DNA of 64,000 nt from positions 28,288 to 92,287 of the forward strand of contig DATGMP010000080.1 of NCBI GenBank assembly GCA_035293565.1. The letters are read 5' to 3'. A program made the translations under genes and the position numbers. Source of the DNA: DATGMP01 sp035293565. Its GTDB lineage: Bacteria > Pseudomonadota > Alphaproteobacteria > BOG-932 > Roseiterribacteraceae. Shown one piece after another: positions 36,114 to 43,455 of the stretch; position 1 is the first letter of the stretch, and every line of letters begins with the position of its first letter. The notes under the pieces are model-generated. The model did no database searches. It was not told the origin of the DNA and was given only the letters and a program-made list of their open reading frames with translations.

Positions 36114-37129
36114 GGCGGCAACAATCCGCCGAGCATGCATTTCAGCCGCAGCTTCAATCGCTCGAGCCGTTCGTAATGGGAGCGCTGCGCCAGGGGCGAG
36201 CGGCGGAACTCGGTCCAGACCTGTGGTCCAAGATGCGAGTAGGTTCGGCAGCGCTCGAACCATTCATTGCCGGTGATCGTCGCGAAGGCGCGCGGATCAT
36301 ATACCCGCGAATGCTCGTTTGCCGCGACCAGACGTTCGAGCCAGTGCCGCGTTTCGGCCAACAGGCTGCGATTCGGGGGAAGATGGTCCATTTCGAGATT
36401 CTGGTGAATATCGAGTTCGCGTTCGCTCGGCTCGACGCCCAGCTCCCGCAGCAATTCCAGCTTGATCGTCTTGGCGAGCTCGAATGTCTGCGTGCGCGTG
36501 AAGTTGGAGTAGCTGCTCTTTGTTACGCGGTAATACACCGTCACCTTCGGCAGGATCGCGATCCGGTGCTTGCGACTCACCCGGACGATGAACCGATAAT
36601 CCTCACATAGCGGAAATTCGGGCGCATAGGGTGGATCGGGTAACGCCTCGCGGCGGATCAGCAACGTCGAGTTTCCGAACGGGTTGCGGTAGAGCAGAGA
36701 GACCTTGCATTCATCCGGATCATAGCGCCGATGCATGCGCTTCGGCAGCTTGTCGCCGGTCAGGTTGATCACCCCGTACCAGGTGCCGACCATGCCGATA
36801 TCGGGATTGGCTTCGAGAAACCGCACCTGGTCGGCGAGCCGTGTCGGAACCGAGATGTCGTCATGGTCGCTGAGCGCGATGTATTGCCCGCGAGCTGCGC
36901 CGATGCCGCGGTTGCGGGTCTGAACGAGGCGGCTGTTCGTGTCGTTGACGAGGAGCCTGATCCGCGGGTCCTGAAACGAGTGGATGACCTCGACGCTGCT
37001 ATCCGACGACGCATCGTCGACGAGGATATATTCCAAGTCGGAAAACGTCTGAGCGAGAATACTGCCGATCGTCTCTGGCAGGAATTTCGCGCCGTTATAG
37101 ACAGCGGTGACGACGCTGATCTTGGGCAT
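36101..37129 (-). CDS. Glycosyltransferase family 2
   Basis: A 342-residue GT-A glycosyltransferase: PKISVVTAVYNGAKFLPETI, DLEYILVDDASSDSSVEV, the metal-binding DHDD of YIALSDHDDIS, and LCEDYRFIVRVS (catalytic ED region). The ATG at 37129 lies exactly at the conserved start; a GAGGTGAAG site stands about 10 bases upstream. It presumably adds a sugar in surface polysaccharide or glycolipid synthesis; acceptor unknown. It is divergent from the ClpP-like gene. Confidence 0.88.
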   Translation of the reverse strand: MPKISVVTAVYNGAKFLPETIGSILAQTFSDLEYILVDDASSDSSVEVIHSFQDPRIRLLVNDTNSRLVQTRNRGIGAARGQYIALSDHDDISVPTRLADQVRFLEANPDIGMVGTWYGVINLTGDKLPKRMHRRYDPDECKVSLLYRNPFGNSTLLIRREALPDPPYAPEFPLCEDYRFIVRVSRKHRIAILPKVTVYYRVTKSSYSNFTRTQTFELAKTIKLELLRELGVEPSERELDIHQNLEMDHLPPNRSLLAETRHWLERLVAANEHSRVYDPRAFATITGNEWFERCRTYSHLGPQVWTEFRRSPLAQRSHYERLERLKLRLKCMLGGLLPPYSR

Positions 37130-37191
37130 GAGCGAGTCTTCACCTCGAATCGGCCGCGACGCTTTCAGCGAAGCTTTGCTATAATAGCTGG

Positions 37192-38184
37192 ATGAATGGC
37201 CTGGTTTCACGGTTATTTGCCGGGTTGGTCCTTGTCGCGACATTAGCGTCCGCGCCTAAGAGCCGGGCTTCAGTCGCCATCTTGCGTGACGGCAGCGACG
37301 GAACACCTCCAACCATTCTCGTTCACTCTGCGATCCGGCGCGGAGACGCCGCCGCTTTCGAGGCCGCTTTCGAGCATGTTCGCGGCATTTCCGATCAGCA
37401 AATCAACGGCGTGCCTTTCGTCACGGTTGAGCTCGATTCGCCCGGCGGCGACGCGATCGAGGCGCTCGAGATCGGGCGGCTAATCTATCAGCATTTCATG
37501 ATGACGCTGGTCCGCTCGGGCCAGGAATGTGTCAGCGCCTGCGTTTTCCTCCTCGTGGCAGGTGCCGTCCATACCCCCGCCGACGGCGCGAGCGTAGGGA
37601 TCCACAAGCCTCTCCTTGTTTCCTGGTCGGGGATGACCTCGCAACGCGCGCACCAGAAATATGACGAGCTGATGGAATATATCCGCGATTATTTCGGGCG
37701 GCTCGGCGTCAGCCCCGCGATCTATGACGCGATGATGGGGACCAGCTCATTCTCGATGCGTTATTTTGCGCCGTCCGAGCTCGACCGGTTCGGCCTCCGA
37801 GGGGAGGACCCGGCTTGGGAGAAGCTCTACCGTATGCGTTGGGCGGCCGAGAGCCAGCCGCTTGCAACCATTTCGCTGTCGCGCGTGGGGCCGCCCAAAC
37901 TGGCTTCAGTCGACCAGTCCTTGCGCGACATGATCTTCATGCCCGGCGCGTATCATGCCGGGGAGGATTATCTTGCCGGCGCCCATCTGCCGACGGTGCA
38001 TTTCACATGGCAGACGGTCGATAGCGACGAAACGCATCCAGCGGCGCAGCCCGGCCTGGAAGCTCTTTGGGCGATCATGTCCGAGGCCGTACATTTGCTC
38101 ATTGAAGGCACGCGGCCCGTTTGGATCCTCAGCGGGCTGTTGGCGTTCGAGCTCCTGCGCAATCGGCGGCACGGGATCGGCTAA
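37192..38184 (+). CDS. Periplasmic ClpP-like protein
   Basis: A 330-residue protein with an N-terminal signal (LFAGLVLVATLASAPKSRA). Residues about 60-210 follow the ClpP/crotonase fold: VTVELDSPGGDAIEALEIGR, the nucleophile serine in GQECVSACVFLLVAG, and the histidine in SVGIHKPLL, at ClpP-like spacing. It also has a weak C-terminal hydrophobic stretch (PVWILSGLLAFELL). No ATPase partner is nearby and export would separate it from ClpA/ClpX, so it is more like other predicted periplasmic COG3904 proteins. Its stop overlaps the 3' end of the DUF2125 gene by four bases. Confidence 0.75.
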   Translation: MNGLVSRLFAGLVLVATLASAPKSRASVAILRDGSDGTPPTILVHSAIRRGDAAAFEAAFEHVRGISDQQINGVPFVTVELDSPGGDAIEALEIGRLIYQHFMMTLVRSGQECVSACVFLLVAGAVHTPADGASVGIHKPLLVSWSGMTSQRAHQKYDELMEYIRDYFGRLGVSPAIYDAMMGTSSFSMRYFAPSELDRFGLRGEDPAWEKLYRMRWAAESQPLATISLSRVGPPKLASVDQSLRDMIFMPGAYHAGEDYLAGAHLPTVHFTWQTVDSDETHPAAQPGLEALWAIMSEAVHLLIEGTRPVWILSGLLAFELLRNRRHGIG

Positions 38185-39224
38185 TCGAGCTTCAGCTCCG
38201 GTACCGAACCCAGCTTCAGCGGTCCCACCGAGATGCGACGGGACTGGATTGTCACTGGTACATCGGCAGCCGCCTGGCCGTTCGCGTCGGGCTGGGAGAC
38301 GACCCCGAGCGCGAGCTTGGCCATGGAGGCGGGGCCAAGCTTGATCCAGCCTGCCGCCGTAAGCGCGTCGATCGTCTTGTCCCAGCCGGTCATGTGCGCG
38401 GTGAAGGCTCCCTCCGGCTGCATCTGGGCATCGAGCGCCAGCGTGCCCTTGGCGCTCATCGCGAGCGGCCCCCACCGCAGCCCGAGGTCCGTGATCTCGA
38501 TATTGCCCCCGGCGTCGCGCCAAGTCTTGAGCCCCTTCGCATCGGGCATCGCAGGGAAGGACCCCATGATCTGCGCCTTGAGCGCCACGTCGGCGATCGT
38601 CGAGCCCAACGGATGTCCTTCAAGCGATGCAGCCGAAAGGCTCATCGCGTGAACATCAAAGGCGAGCCCGATATCCGTGTCGGTCGCCGGCGGTCTCTCG
38701 GGCCGCGAACCACTGAGCTCCAAGGTCGCGACGACGATTTCGGGCCGTTCATCTCCTGAATTGCTCGGCGTGCTGGCTTCTGCGACGGAGATGCTGTCTG
38801 CCGTCACCTTCAGGTCTCGCGGCAGGTCACCGTCACCGAAAGTCGTGCTGCCGCGCAACGTTTCGCCAGCCAGCGCGTAGGCAGGACGCTCGGTCCCGGC
38901 TGGCAGGTCCAACGAGAAGCCATGCGTGGCGACGACGTTGAACTGGAGCAGCGACCATGGATGCGCCGCGACCGTCACATGCTGGGCCGCTACGCCGAAG
39001 CCTCTCGGCCACTTAAGCGACAGCCCGTCCGCGCTCACCGAAAAGGCGAACGGAAATCCGCCGACGGCGAAGCGATCGGGCGCTACCAGCGCGCCGGCCA
39101 AGCGCTCTTCCGCGACCCAGCTATCAATTCTGGCCTGGAGCGTGCGCGCTGTCAGCCACCACCAGGTGGAGTAGGCGACGATGACGAGAAGGCCCAGGCC
39201 CAGCAGAAGGTGGGATCGACGAAT
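38181..39224 (-). CDS. DUF2125 family membrane-anchored protein (probable ATT start)
   Basis: A 347-residue DUF2125 protein, an alphaproteobacterial family of periplasmic, membrane-anchored proteins. The frame is open back to the plsC stop, and the only start that keeps the family's membrane anchor (RRSHLLLGLGLLVIVAYSTW) and the following RIDSWVAEERLAGAL is ATT at 39224, which sits six bases after AGGAG. No ATG, GTG or TTG exists upstream of a TTG at 39101, which would delete the anchor. A CTG at 39230 is the alternative but touches the Shine-Dalgarno. The C-terminal half is beta-rich (LDAQMQPEGAFTAHM, WIKLGPASMAKLAL). Function unknown. Confidence 0.75.
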   Translation of the reverse strand: MRRSHLLLGLGLLVIVAYSTWWWLTARTLQARIDSWVAEERLAGALVAPDRFAVGGFPFAFSVSADGLSLKWPRGFGVAAQHVTVAAHPWSLLQFNVVATHGFSLDLPAGTERPAYALAGETLRGSTTFGDGDLPRDLKVTADSISVAEASTPSNSGDERPEIVVATLELSGSRPERPPATDTDIGLAFDVHAMSLSAASLEGHPLGSTIADVALKAQIMGSFPAMPDAKGLKTWRDAGGNIEITDLGLRWGPLAMSAKGTLALDAQMQPEGAFTAHMTGWDKTIDALTAAGWIKLGPASMAKLALGVVSQPDANGQAAADVPVTIQSRRISVGPLKLGSVPELKLD

Positions 39225-39230
39225 GGCCAG

Positions 39231-39235
39231 CTCCT
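39231..39235 (-). promoter_or_regulatory. Ribosome binding site preceding ATT start of DUF2125 gene
   Basis: AGGAG overlaps the plsC stop codon (TAGGAG) and is followed by CTGGCC and then ATT, a six-base spacing. This site is what supports a non-AUG start. Confidence 0.5.
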
Positions 39236-39974
39236 ACGCGGCGACTGCGCCGGATGTCTCGACGCCATGAAGAGCGAGCAGCCTATCCGTTTCAGCCTCG
39301 AGCCGCTGTTCGAGTATCGCCAGCGCCTGTTCCTGGCTCAGCCCAGGCGCTATCGGTTGCAGAAAGGAGAAGGTGACGGTACCGCCGCGCTTACGCCCGT
39401 GCTTCGGCCAGAAGAGCCCGGAATCGAGGGCCATCGGCACGATCGGCAGGCCGAGCTCGGCATAAAGCACCGCCGCGCCCATCTTGTATCGACGACGGTG
39501 ACCCGCGGCCACGCGCGTGCCTTGCGGAAAGATTACGATTGGGCGCTCCTCAGCAATGGCCGCTCGGGCGGCAGCCAGCATTTCCTCAATTGCGAAGCGG
39601 CCGGCGCTGCGGTCAATCGGGATCATTCCGGCCCTACGCGCGAACCAGCCCCAGATCGGCAGCCGCATTAGCTCGCGTTTCATTACGATCGCCGGATCGC
39701 CCAGGAGGGGGTGGAACTTCATCGTCTCGTAGGTTGATTGGTGCTTGGCCGCAACGATGAACGAGCCGTGCTTCGGCAGGTTGTCACGCCCGATCACCCG
39801 ATAATCGAGCCCCAGCACGTTCCGTTCCAACCACGCGACCGAACGGAGCCATACAAAAGCGACCTCGAGCGTGCTTTTGCGCGGCAGCAGCGGGCCGAAA
39901 ATGAGCAGAATGCAGTAGATCCCGGTCATCAGTGGAAAGAGGAGCGAAAAAGCCCAGTCGCGGATTCGTTCCAT
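39234..39974 (-). CDS. plsC: 1-acyl-sn-glycerol-3-phosphate acyltransferase
   Basis: A 246-residue PlsC-type acyltransferase that makes phosphatidic acid from lysophosphatidic acid. It has an N-terminal hydrophobic segment (FSLLFPLMTGIYCILLIF), the catalytic HX4E motif (AAKHQSTYETM), GMIPIDRSAG and IVIFPQGTRVAAGH. GGAGG stands seven bases before the ATG at 39974, which is why the longer frame was rejected. Its ATG overlaps the stop of the ydcF gene by one base and its stop abuts the DUF2125 start. Confidence 0.92.
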   Translation of the reverse strand: MERIRDWAFSLLFPLMTGIYCILLIFGPLLPRKSTLEVAFVWLRSVAWLERNVLGLDYRVIGRDNLPKHGSFIVAAKHQSTYETMKFHPLLGDPAIVMKRELMRLPIWGWFARRAGMIPIDRSAGRFAIEEMLAAARAAIAEERPIVIFPQGTRVAAGHRRRYKMGAAVLYAELGLPIVPMALDSGLFWPKHGRKRGGTVTFSFLQPIAPGLSQEQALAILEQRLEAETDRLLALHGVETSGAVAA

Positions 39975-40600
39975 CACGCACCTCCGGTCAGGTGCGCGAA
40001 CAGGTAGCGCCATTTGGCGACGACGAATTTGCCGTATTCGGCGAGCAGCAGATCGAACGTGGCCCGGTTGCGCCACCACCGGCCCGATCCGGTGCTGGGC
40101 GGCTGCACCGGGTTGGGCCAGATCTCGATGTCGGGCGCGGTAAGTCGGAATTCGATCAGAGCGCGCCGCATATGATAATCGGCGGTCACCAGCCGCATGG
40201 TGCGGAAATGATTGGCATGCATCCAGTCGGCGGTCTCGACGGCATTGCCCACCGTATCGCCGGCCGCGTGACCGAGATCGATGCGGGAGGCGAGGCTCGC
40301 ATCCGCTGGCGGCGCGCCGGGTGACCCACGTGCAAGCTTCAACAGCTCCGCGACATCGACTCCGTGGTGAACTCCCGACACGAAAAGCCGTTTGGCGCGA
40401 CCCGCTGCAAGCAGTGACACGCCGGTCGAGATTCGATCGCTACCGCCGGTCAGCACGACAATGGCATCGGTCTGCGTAGTATCCGACGTCGGTTCGGGGA
40501 GGTTGCTCGCGAACCAGATGAAACCTGCCGCGAACGGTAGCAGGATCGCCAGCAGGAGGATTGCCGCGCGGCGGACCGCGACGGTCGAGGACCGGCTCAT
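39974..40600 (-). CDS. YdcF/SanA family (DUF218) protein
   Basis: A 208-residue protein with one N-terminal membrane segment (AAILLLAILLPFAAGFIWF) and a DUF218 domain: DAIVVLTGGSDRISTGVSLL, AKRLFVSGVHHG, IDLGHAAGDTVGNAVETADW, MRLVTADYHMRRALIEF. The family is tied to envelope integrity (SanA) and is otherwise unassigned. It overlaps ftsX by four bases and plsC by one, so it belongs to the ftsE-ftsX-ydcF-plsC-DUF2125 operon. Confidence 0.88.
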   Translation of the reverse strand: MSRSSTVAVRRAAILLLAILLPFAAGFIWFASNLPEPTSDTTQTDAIVVLTGGSDRISTGVSLLAAGRAKRLFVSGVHHGVDVAELLKLARGSPGAPPADASLASRIDLGHAAGDTVGNAVETADWMHANHFRTMRLVTADYHMRRALIEFRLTAPDIEIWPNPVQPPSTGSGRWWRNRATFDLLLAEYGKFVVAKWRYLFAHLTGGA

Positions 40601-41472
40601 GGCAGACGGCCGACCAGGATCAGCGCGGTGCTCCGTGCGACCAAAGTCGCCAGCAGGATGGCGGCGAGCGGAACGGCTGCAAGCGCCGCGAAATCCAGAG
40701 GTTCGAGCGCAATCCGCGGCAGCAGCGTCGCGAAGCTTCGGCCTATCTCCGTCAGCGCCGCGATCCCGGCCCCGGCCACGATTGTGCCGATCAGCGCGCC
40801 GACGACGGCGAGCCGAAAGGCGCTCGCCTGGAATTGGCGCGCGACATAATCGTCGCTGGCGCCGATGGTGTGCAGGAGCTCTATTTCGGATCGGTTGATC
40901 GCCAGACGCGTCCGCGCCGCCGCCGCGATAGTAAGCACCATGATCGCGGCGACGGTCGCGAATATCGCGATGCTGGTCGCTTCGCCGGTTCCAGCGAGTC
41001 GTGCTAGATCCCGGGTCCAGGCACCGTGATCATCGATGCGCACGCCTTGACCGACGGCGGCCAGCCTTTGCTCGAGCGCTCCGCGCGCCGGCGCGTGCGC
41101 AGGATCGATCTTGAGATCAATCAGCGTTGGCAAAGGAAGGTCGGCCATGGAAACATCTTGCCCCAACCAGGGCCGGAGAAGGCGCGCCACCTCGTCCGGC
41201 CCGATTGGCCGCGCATCCAGAATCCCCGGCGCGGCCTTCAGCGACGCCAAGGCATTATCGATCTCCGACTGCGGCGGCGGGCTCGCCGACTCGGACAGCG
41301 GCAGCTCGACGGTCCAATGGTCGATCAACGCTGCCTGCCAGGTGCGCTCGACATGGTGGAGCGCAATCGCGCCTGCAAGGGCAACGATTCCGAGAGCCAC
41401 CATGAGCACGGTGACCGTGAGTGAGAGAGCACGGGCCGCCCTGGTTTCCGGCTGAAGGGGAATGCGAGCCAT
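40597..41472 (-). CDS. ftsX: Cell division protein FtsX
   Basis: A 291-residue permease. It has the FtsX layout of one N-terminal membrane segment (VTVLMVALGIVALAGAIAL), a periplasmic loop of about 120 residues, and three further segments (ATSIAIFATVAAIMVLTIA, LAVVGALIGTIVAGAGIAAL, ALAAVPLAAILLATLVAR). With FtsE it couples the divisome to peptidoglycan hydrolase activation. It lies nine bases downstream of ftsE. Confidence 0.93.
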   Translation of the reverse strand: MARIPLQPETRAARALSLTVTVLMVALGIVALAGAIALHHVERTWQAALIDHWTVELPLSESASPPPQSEIDNALASLKAAPGILDARPIGPDEVARLLRPWLGQDVSMADLPLPTLIDLKIDPAHAPARGALEQRLAAVGQGVRIDDHGAWTRDLARLAGTGEATSIAIFATVAAIMVLTIAAAARTRLAINRSEIELLHTIGASDDYVARQFQASAFRLAVVGALIGTIVAGAGIAALTEIGRSFATLLPRIALEPLDFAALAAVPLAAILLATLVARSTALILVGRLP

Positions 41473-41481
41473 TCGCGCGCT

Positions 41482-42150
41482 CTACGCGGCCGCGGCAGGA
41501 TCGATGATCCTGCCGCTATCCAAGGTGAGGCAGGGGTGGGGAAAGCGCTCGACCAGCGCTTGATTGTGAGTCGCGATGACAACCGACGTGCCGAGTCGAT
41601 GAAGTTCCTCGAACAGCCGCATGATCCGGTAGCCGATCGCGTCATCGATGCTCCCGGTAGGCTCGTCGGCGAGCAGAAGGCTCGGGCGGCCGATGAGAGC
41701 GCGAGCCACAGCGACTCGCTGCTGCTCGCCACCCGAGAGCGCGCGCGGGCTGGCGTTCATGGCGTCTCCCAGCCCGACCCACTTTAGGATTTCGGTGACA
41801 TCCCGCGCGATCTCGCGCTCGCGCTCCCGCGCCAGCCGTAACGGCAGCGCGACATTGTCGAATACCGATAGGTGGTCGAGCAGCCTGAAATCCTGGAAAA
41901 TGATGCCGATCCGGCGGCGCAGCGCCGGTTTGTCCCGCCGCTTCAGGGTTCCGGCATCCTGACCGAATACCGTCAAGAATCCCCGAGTCGGCTTCAGCCT
42001 CAGGTGCATGAGGCCGAGCAGGGTTGACTTGCCGGCTCCGCTCGGCCCGGTAAGAAAGTGGAAACTTCCTGGTTCGATCGACATCGAGATGTCGTGCAGA
42101 ACCTCCGGGCCGACGCCGTATCTGTAACCGACGTTATCGAAGACGATCAT
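41482..42150 (-). CDS. ftsE: Cell division ATP-binding protein FtsE
   Basis: A 222-residue ABC ATPase with Walker A GPSGAGKSTLL, the Q-loop IFQDFRLLDHLSVFDN, signature LSGGEQQRVAVARALIGRPS and Walker B LLLADEPTG, then the switch histidine in VIATHNQAL. The length and motifs such as FQDFRLL are typical of FtsE. It is divergent from the zinc-ribbon gene. Confidence 0.96.
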   Translation of the reverse strand: MIVFDNVGYRYGVGPEVLHDISMSIEPGSFHFLTGPSGAGKSTLLGLMHLRLKPTRGFLTVFGQDAGTLKRRDKPALRRRIGIIFQDFRLLDHLSVFDNVALPLRLAREREREIARDVTEILKWVGLGDAMNASPRALSGGEQQRVAVARALIGRPSLLLADEPTGSIDDAIGYRIMRLFEELHRLGTSVVIATHNQALVERFPHPCLTLDSGRIIDPAAAA

Positions 42151-42245
42151 GCGACTCGGCCGTAGGCGGTTTACTGTTCTGAAACCGGCTGGACAGCTAT
42201 AAACGAGGGTCGGCGATTGACAAGACCCGCGGGGTTAAGGGCGCC

Positions 42246-42977
42246 ATGATCCTTTCCTGCGAGCGCTGCAGCGCTCGCTACGCAGTGGATGACGGGCAGC
42301 TCGGCTCCGGTCGCAAGGTCCGATGCACGAGCTGCGGCCATAGCTGGTTCCAGGCACCCGAGGGCGCGGCCCCCGCCGGCGAACGCCGGATCGCGCCCGA
42401 GTTCCAAGCTGCCTTTGACGGCTCGGCGCCGACACCCGCAGCCGATGCCCCTCAACCGACCGTGCTTTCCCCAGAAGAACAGAGCCGCGCGTTGCGCCGA
42501 TTCGGCGCGACCATGTCGCGTAAGGTTGAACAACCGCGCGATCCGGTCTGGCGGAAGCGCGTCGTCAAGGGAACTGTGGTCGCGCTTCCCACGGCGGCGC
42601 TCCTCGCGGTCGCGATTGGCCTTCGCGGCGAACTGGTCGAGTTTTGGCCACCGGCGGCACGTTTCTTTGCGGCGATCGGCATGCCGGCGCCAGAGACCGC
42701 GCCGGGACTGGCTATTCGGGCCGTTCGTATGGAAGAGCAGACCCGCGACGGCCACAGAACCGTGATCGTCGAGGGTGAGTTGGCAAACACCGGCACGCGG
42801 ACCCGCAAAATACCCACGCTCCACGCGAGCCTCGGGCAGGGTGACGCAACGATGGCCCGATGGTCTTTCGCCGTGGGTCCAGCCGAGCTGGGGCCCGGGC
42901 AGGTCGCTCAGTTTCATACGCAATTGGCGGATGCTCCCAACGGGGCGCACACGGTTTCGGTCGGTCTTTGGCGATGA
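42246..42977 (+). CDS. Zinc-ribbon (MJ0042) and DUF3426 membrane protein
   Basis: A 243-residue protein. The first 37 residues hold a CxxC...CxxC zinc ribbon (LSCERCSARYAVDD, VRCTSCGHSWFQ). A hydrophobic segment is near 115-135 (VVALPTAALLAVAIGL) and the DUF3426 part follows, with VIVEGELANTGTRTRKIPTL and PLPA-like FHTQLADAP. The gene starts 95 bases from the divergent ftsE. Its stop is overlapped by the cpdR ATG. Confidence 0.85.
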   Translation: MILSCERCSARYAVDDGQLGSGRKVRCTSCGHSWFQAPEGAAPAGERRIAPEFQAAFDGSAPTPAADAPQPTVLSPEEQSRALRRFGATMSRKVEQPRDPVWRKRVVKGTVVALPTAALLAVAIGLRGELVEFWPPAARFFAAIGMPAPETAPGLAIRAVRMEEQTRDGHRTVIVEGELANTGTRTRKIPTLHASLGQGDATMARWSFAVGPAELGPGQVAQFHTQLADAPNGAHTVSVGLWR

Positions 42978-43417
42978 CCATGGTAATGGATACGGGACGG
43001 CGGGATCGCAAGGGACCCAGAATGGCGACCATGGCCAAGCAGCAGGGCCCATCCATCCTCATCGTGGAGGACGAACCGTCTCTGCGCGAATTCCTGATCC
43101 GCGGATTGGGCATCGCGGGATACCGGGTTTCGTCCGCCGCGGACGGCAGCGCCGCGCTCGCGGCGCTCGGACAAGAGAGCTACGATCTCCTCATCACCGA
43201 CATCGTGATGCCGAAGCTCGACGGGATCGCCCTTGCGCTCAAGGCCGCCAAGGACTGGCCGGATATGAAGATCTTGATGATGACAGGCTATGCGCATGAG
43301 CGCATGCGTGCCCACAATCTGGGCGTGCTCAGCCATGACATCATCGCCAAGCCCTTCACACTGGACCAGATTCAGACGATCGTCGCGACCGTCATCGGGG
43401 AAGACGAAGAGGAATAG
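42974..43417 (+). CDS. cpdR: CpdR-type response regulator
   Basis: A 147-residue single-domain receiver: ILIVEDEPSLREFLIRGLG, phosphoacceptor Asp in LLITDIVMPKLDGI, MMTGYAHERM and IIAKPFTLDQI. In Caulobacter unphosphorylated CpdR directs ClpXP to degrade cell-cycle regulators. The ATG at 42974 overlaps the preceding stop; an ATG at 43022 begins nearer the conserved domain and is possible. It follows the same gene order as in other alphaproteobacteria. Confidence 0.87.
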   Translation: MTMVMDTGRRDRKGPRMATMAKQQGPSILIVEDEPSLREFLIRGLGIAGYRVSSAADGSAALAALGQESYDLLITDIVMPKLDGIALALKAAKDWPDMKILMMTGYAHERMRAHNLGVLSHDIIAKPFTLDQIQTIVATVIGEDEEE

Positions 43418-43455
43418 GGTCGGAGATAGGGTTCGGGCCCTGTCGACCCGGCAGT

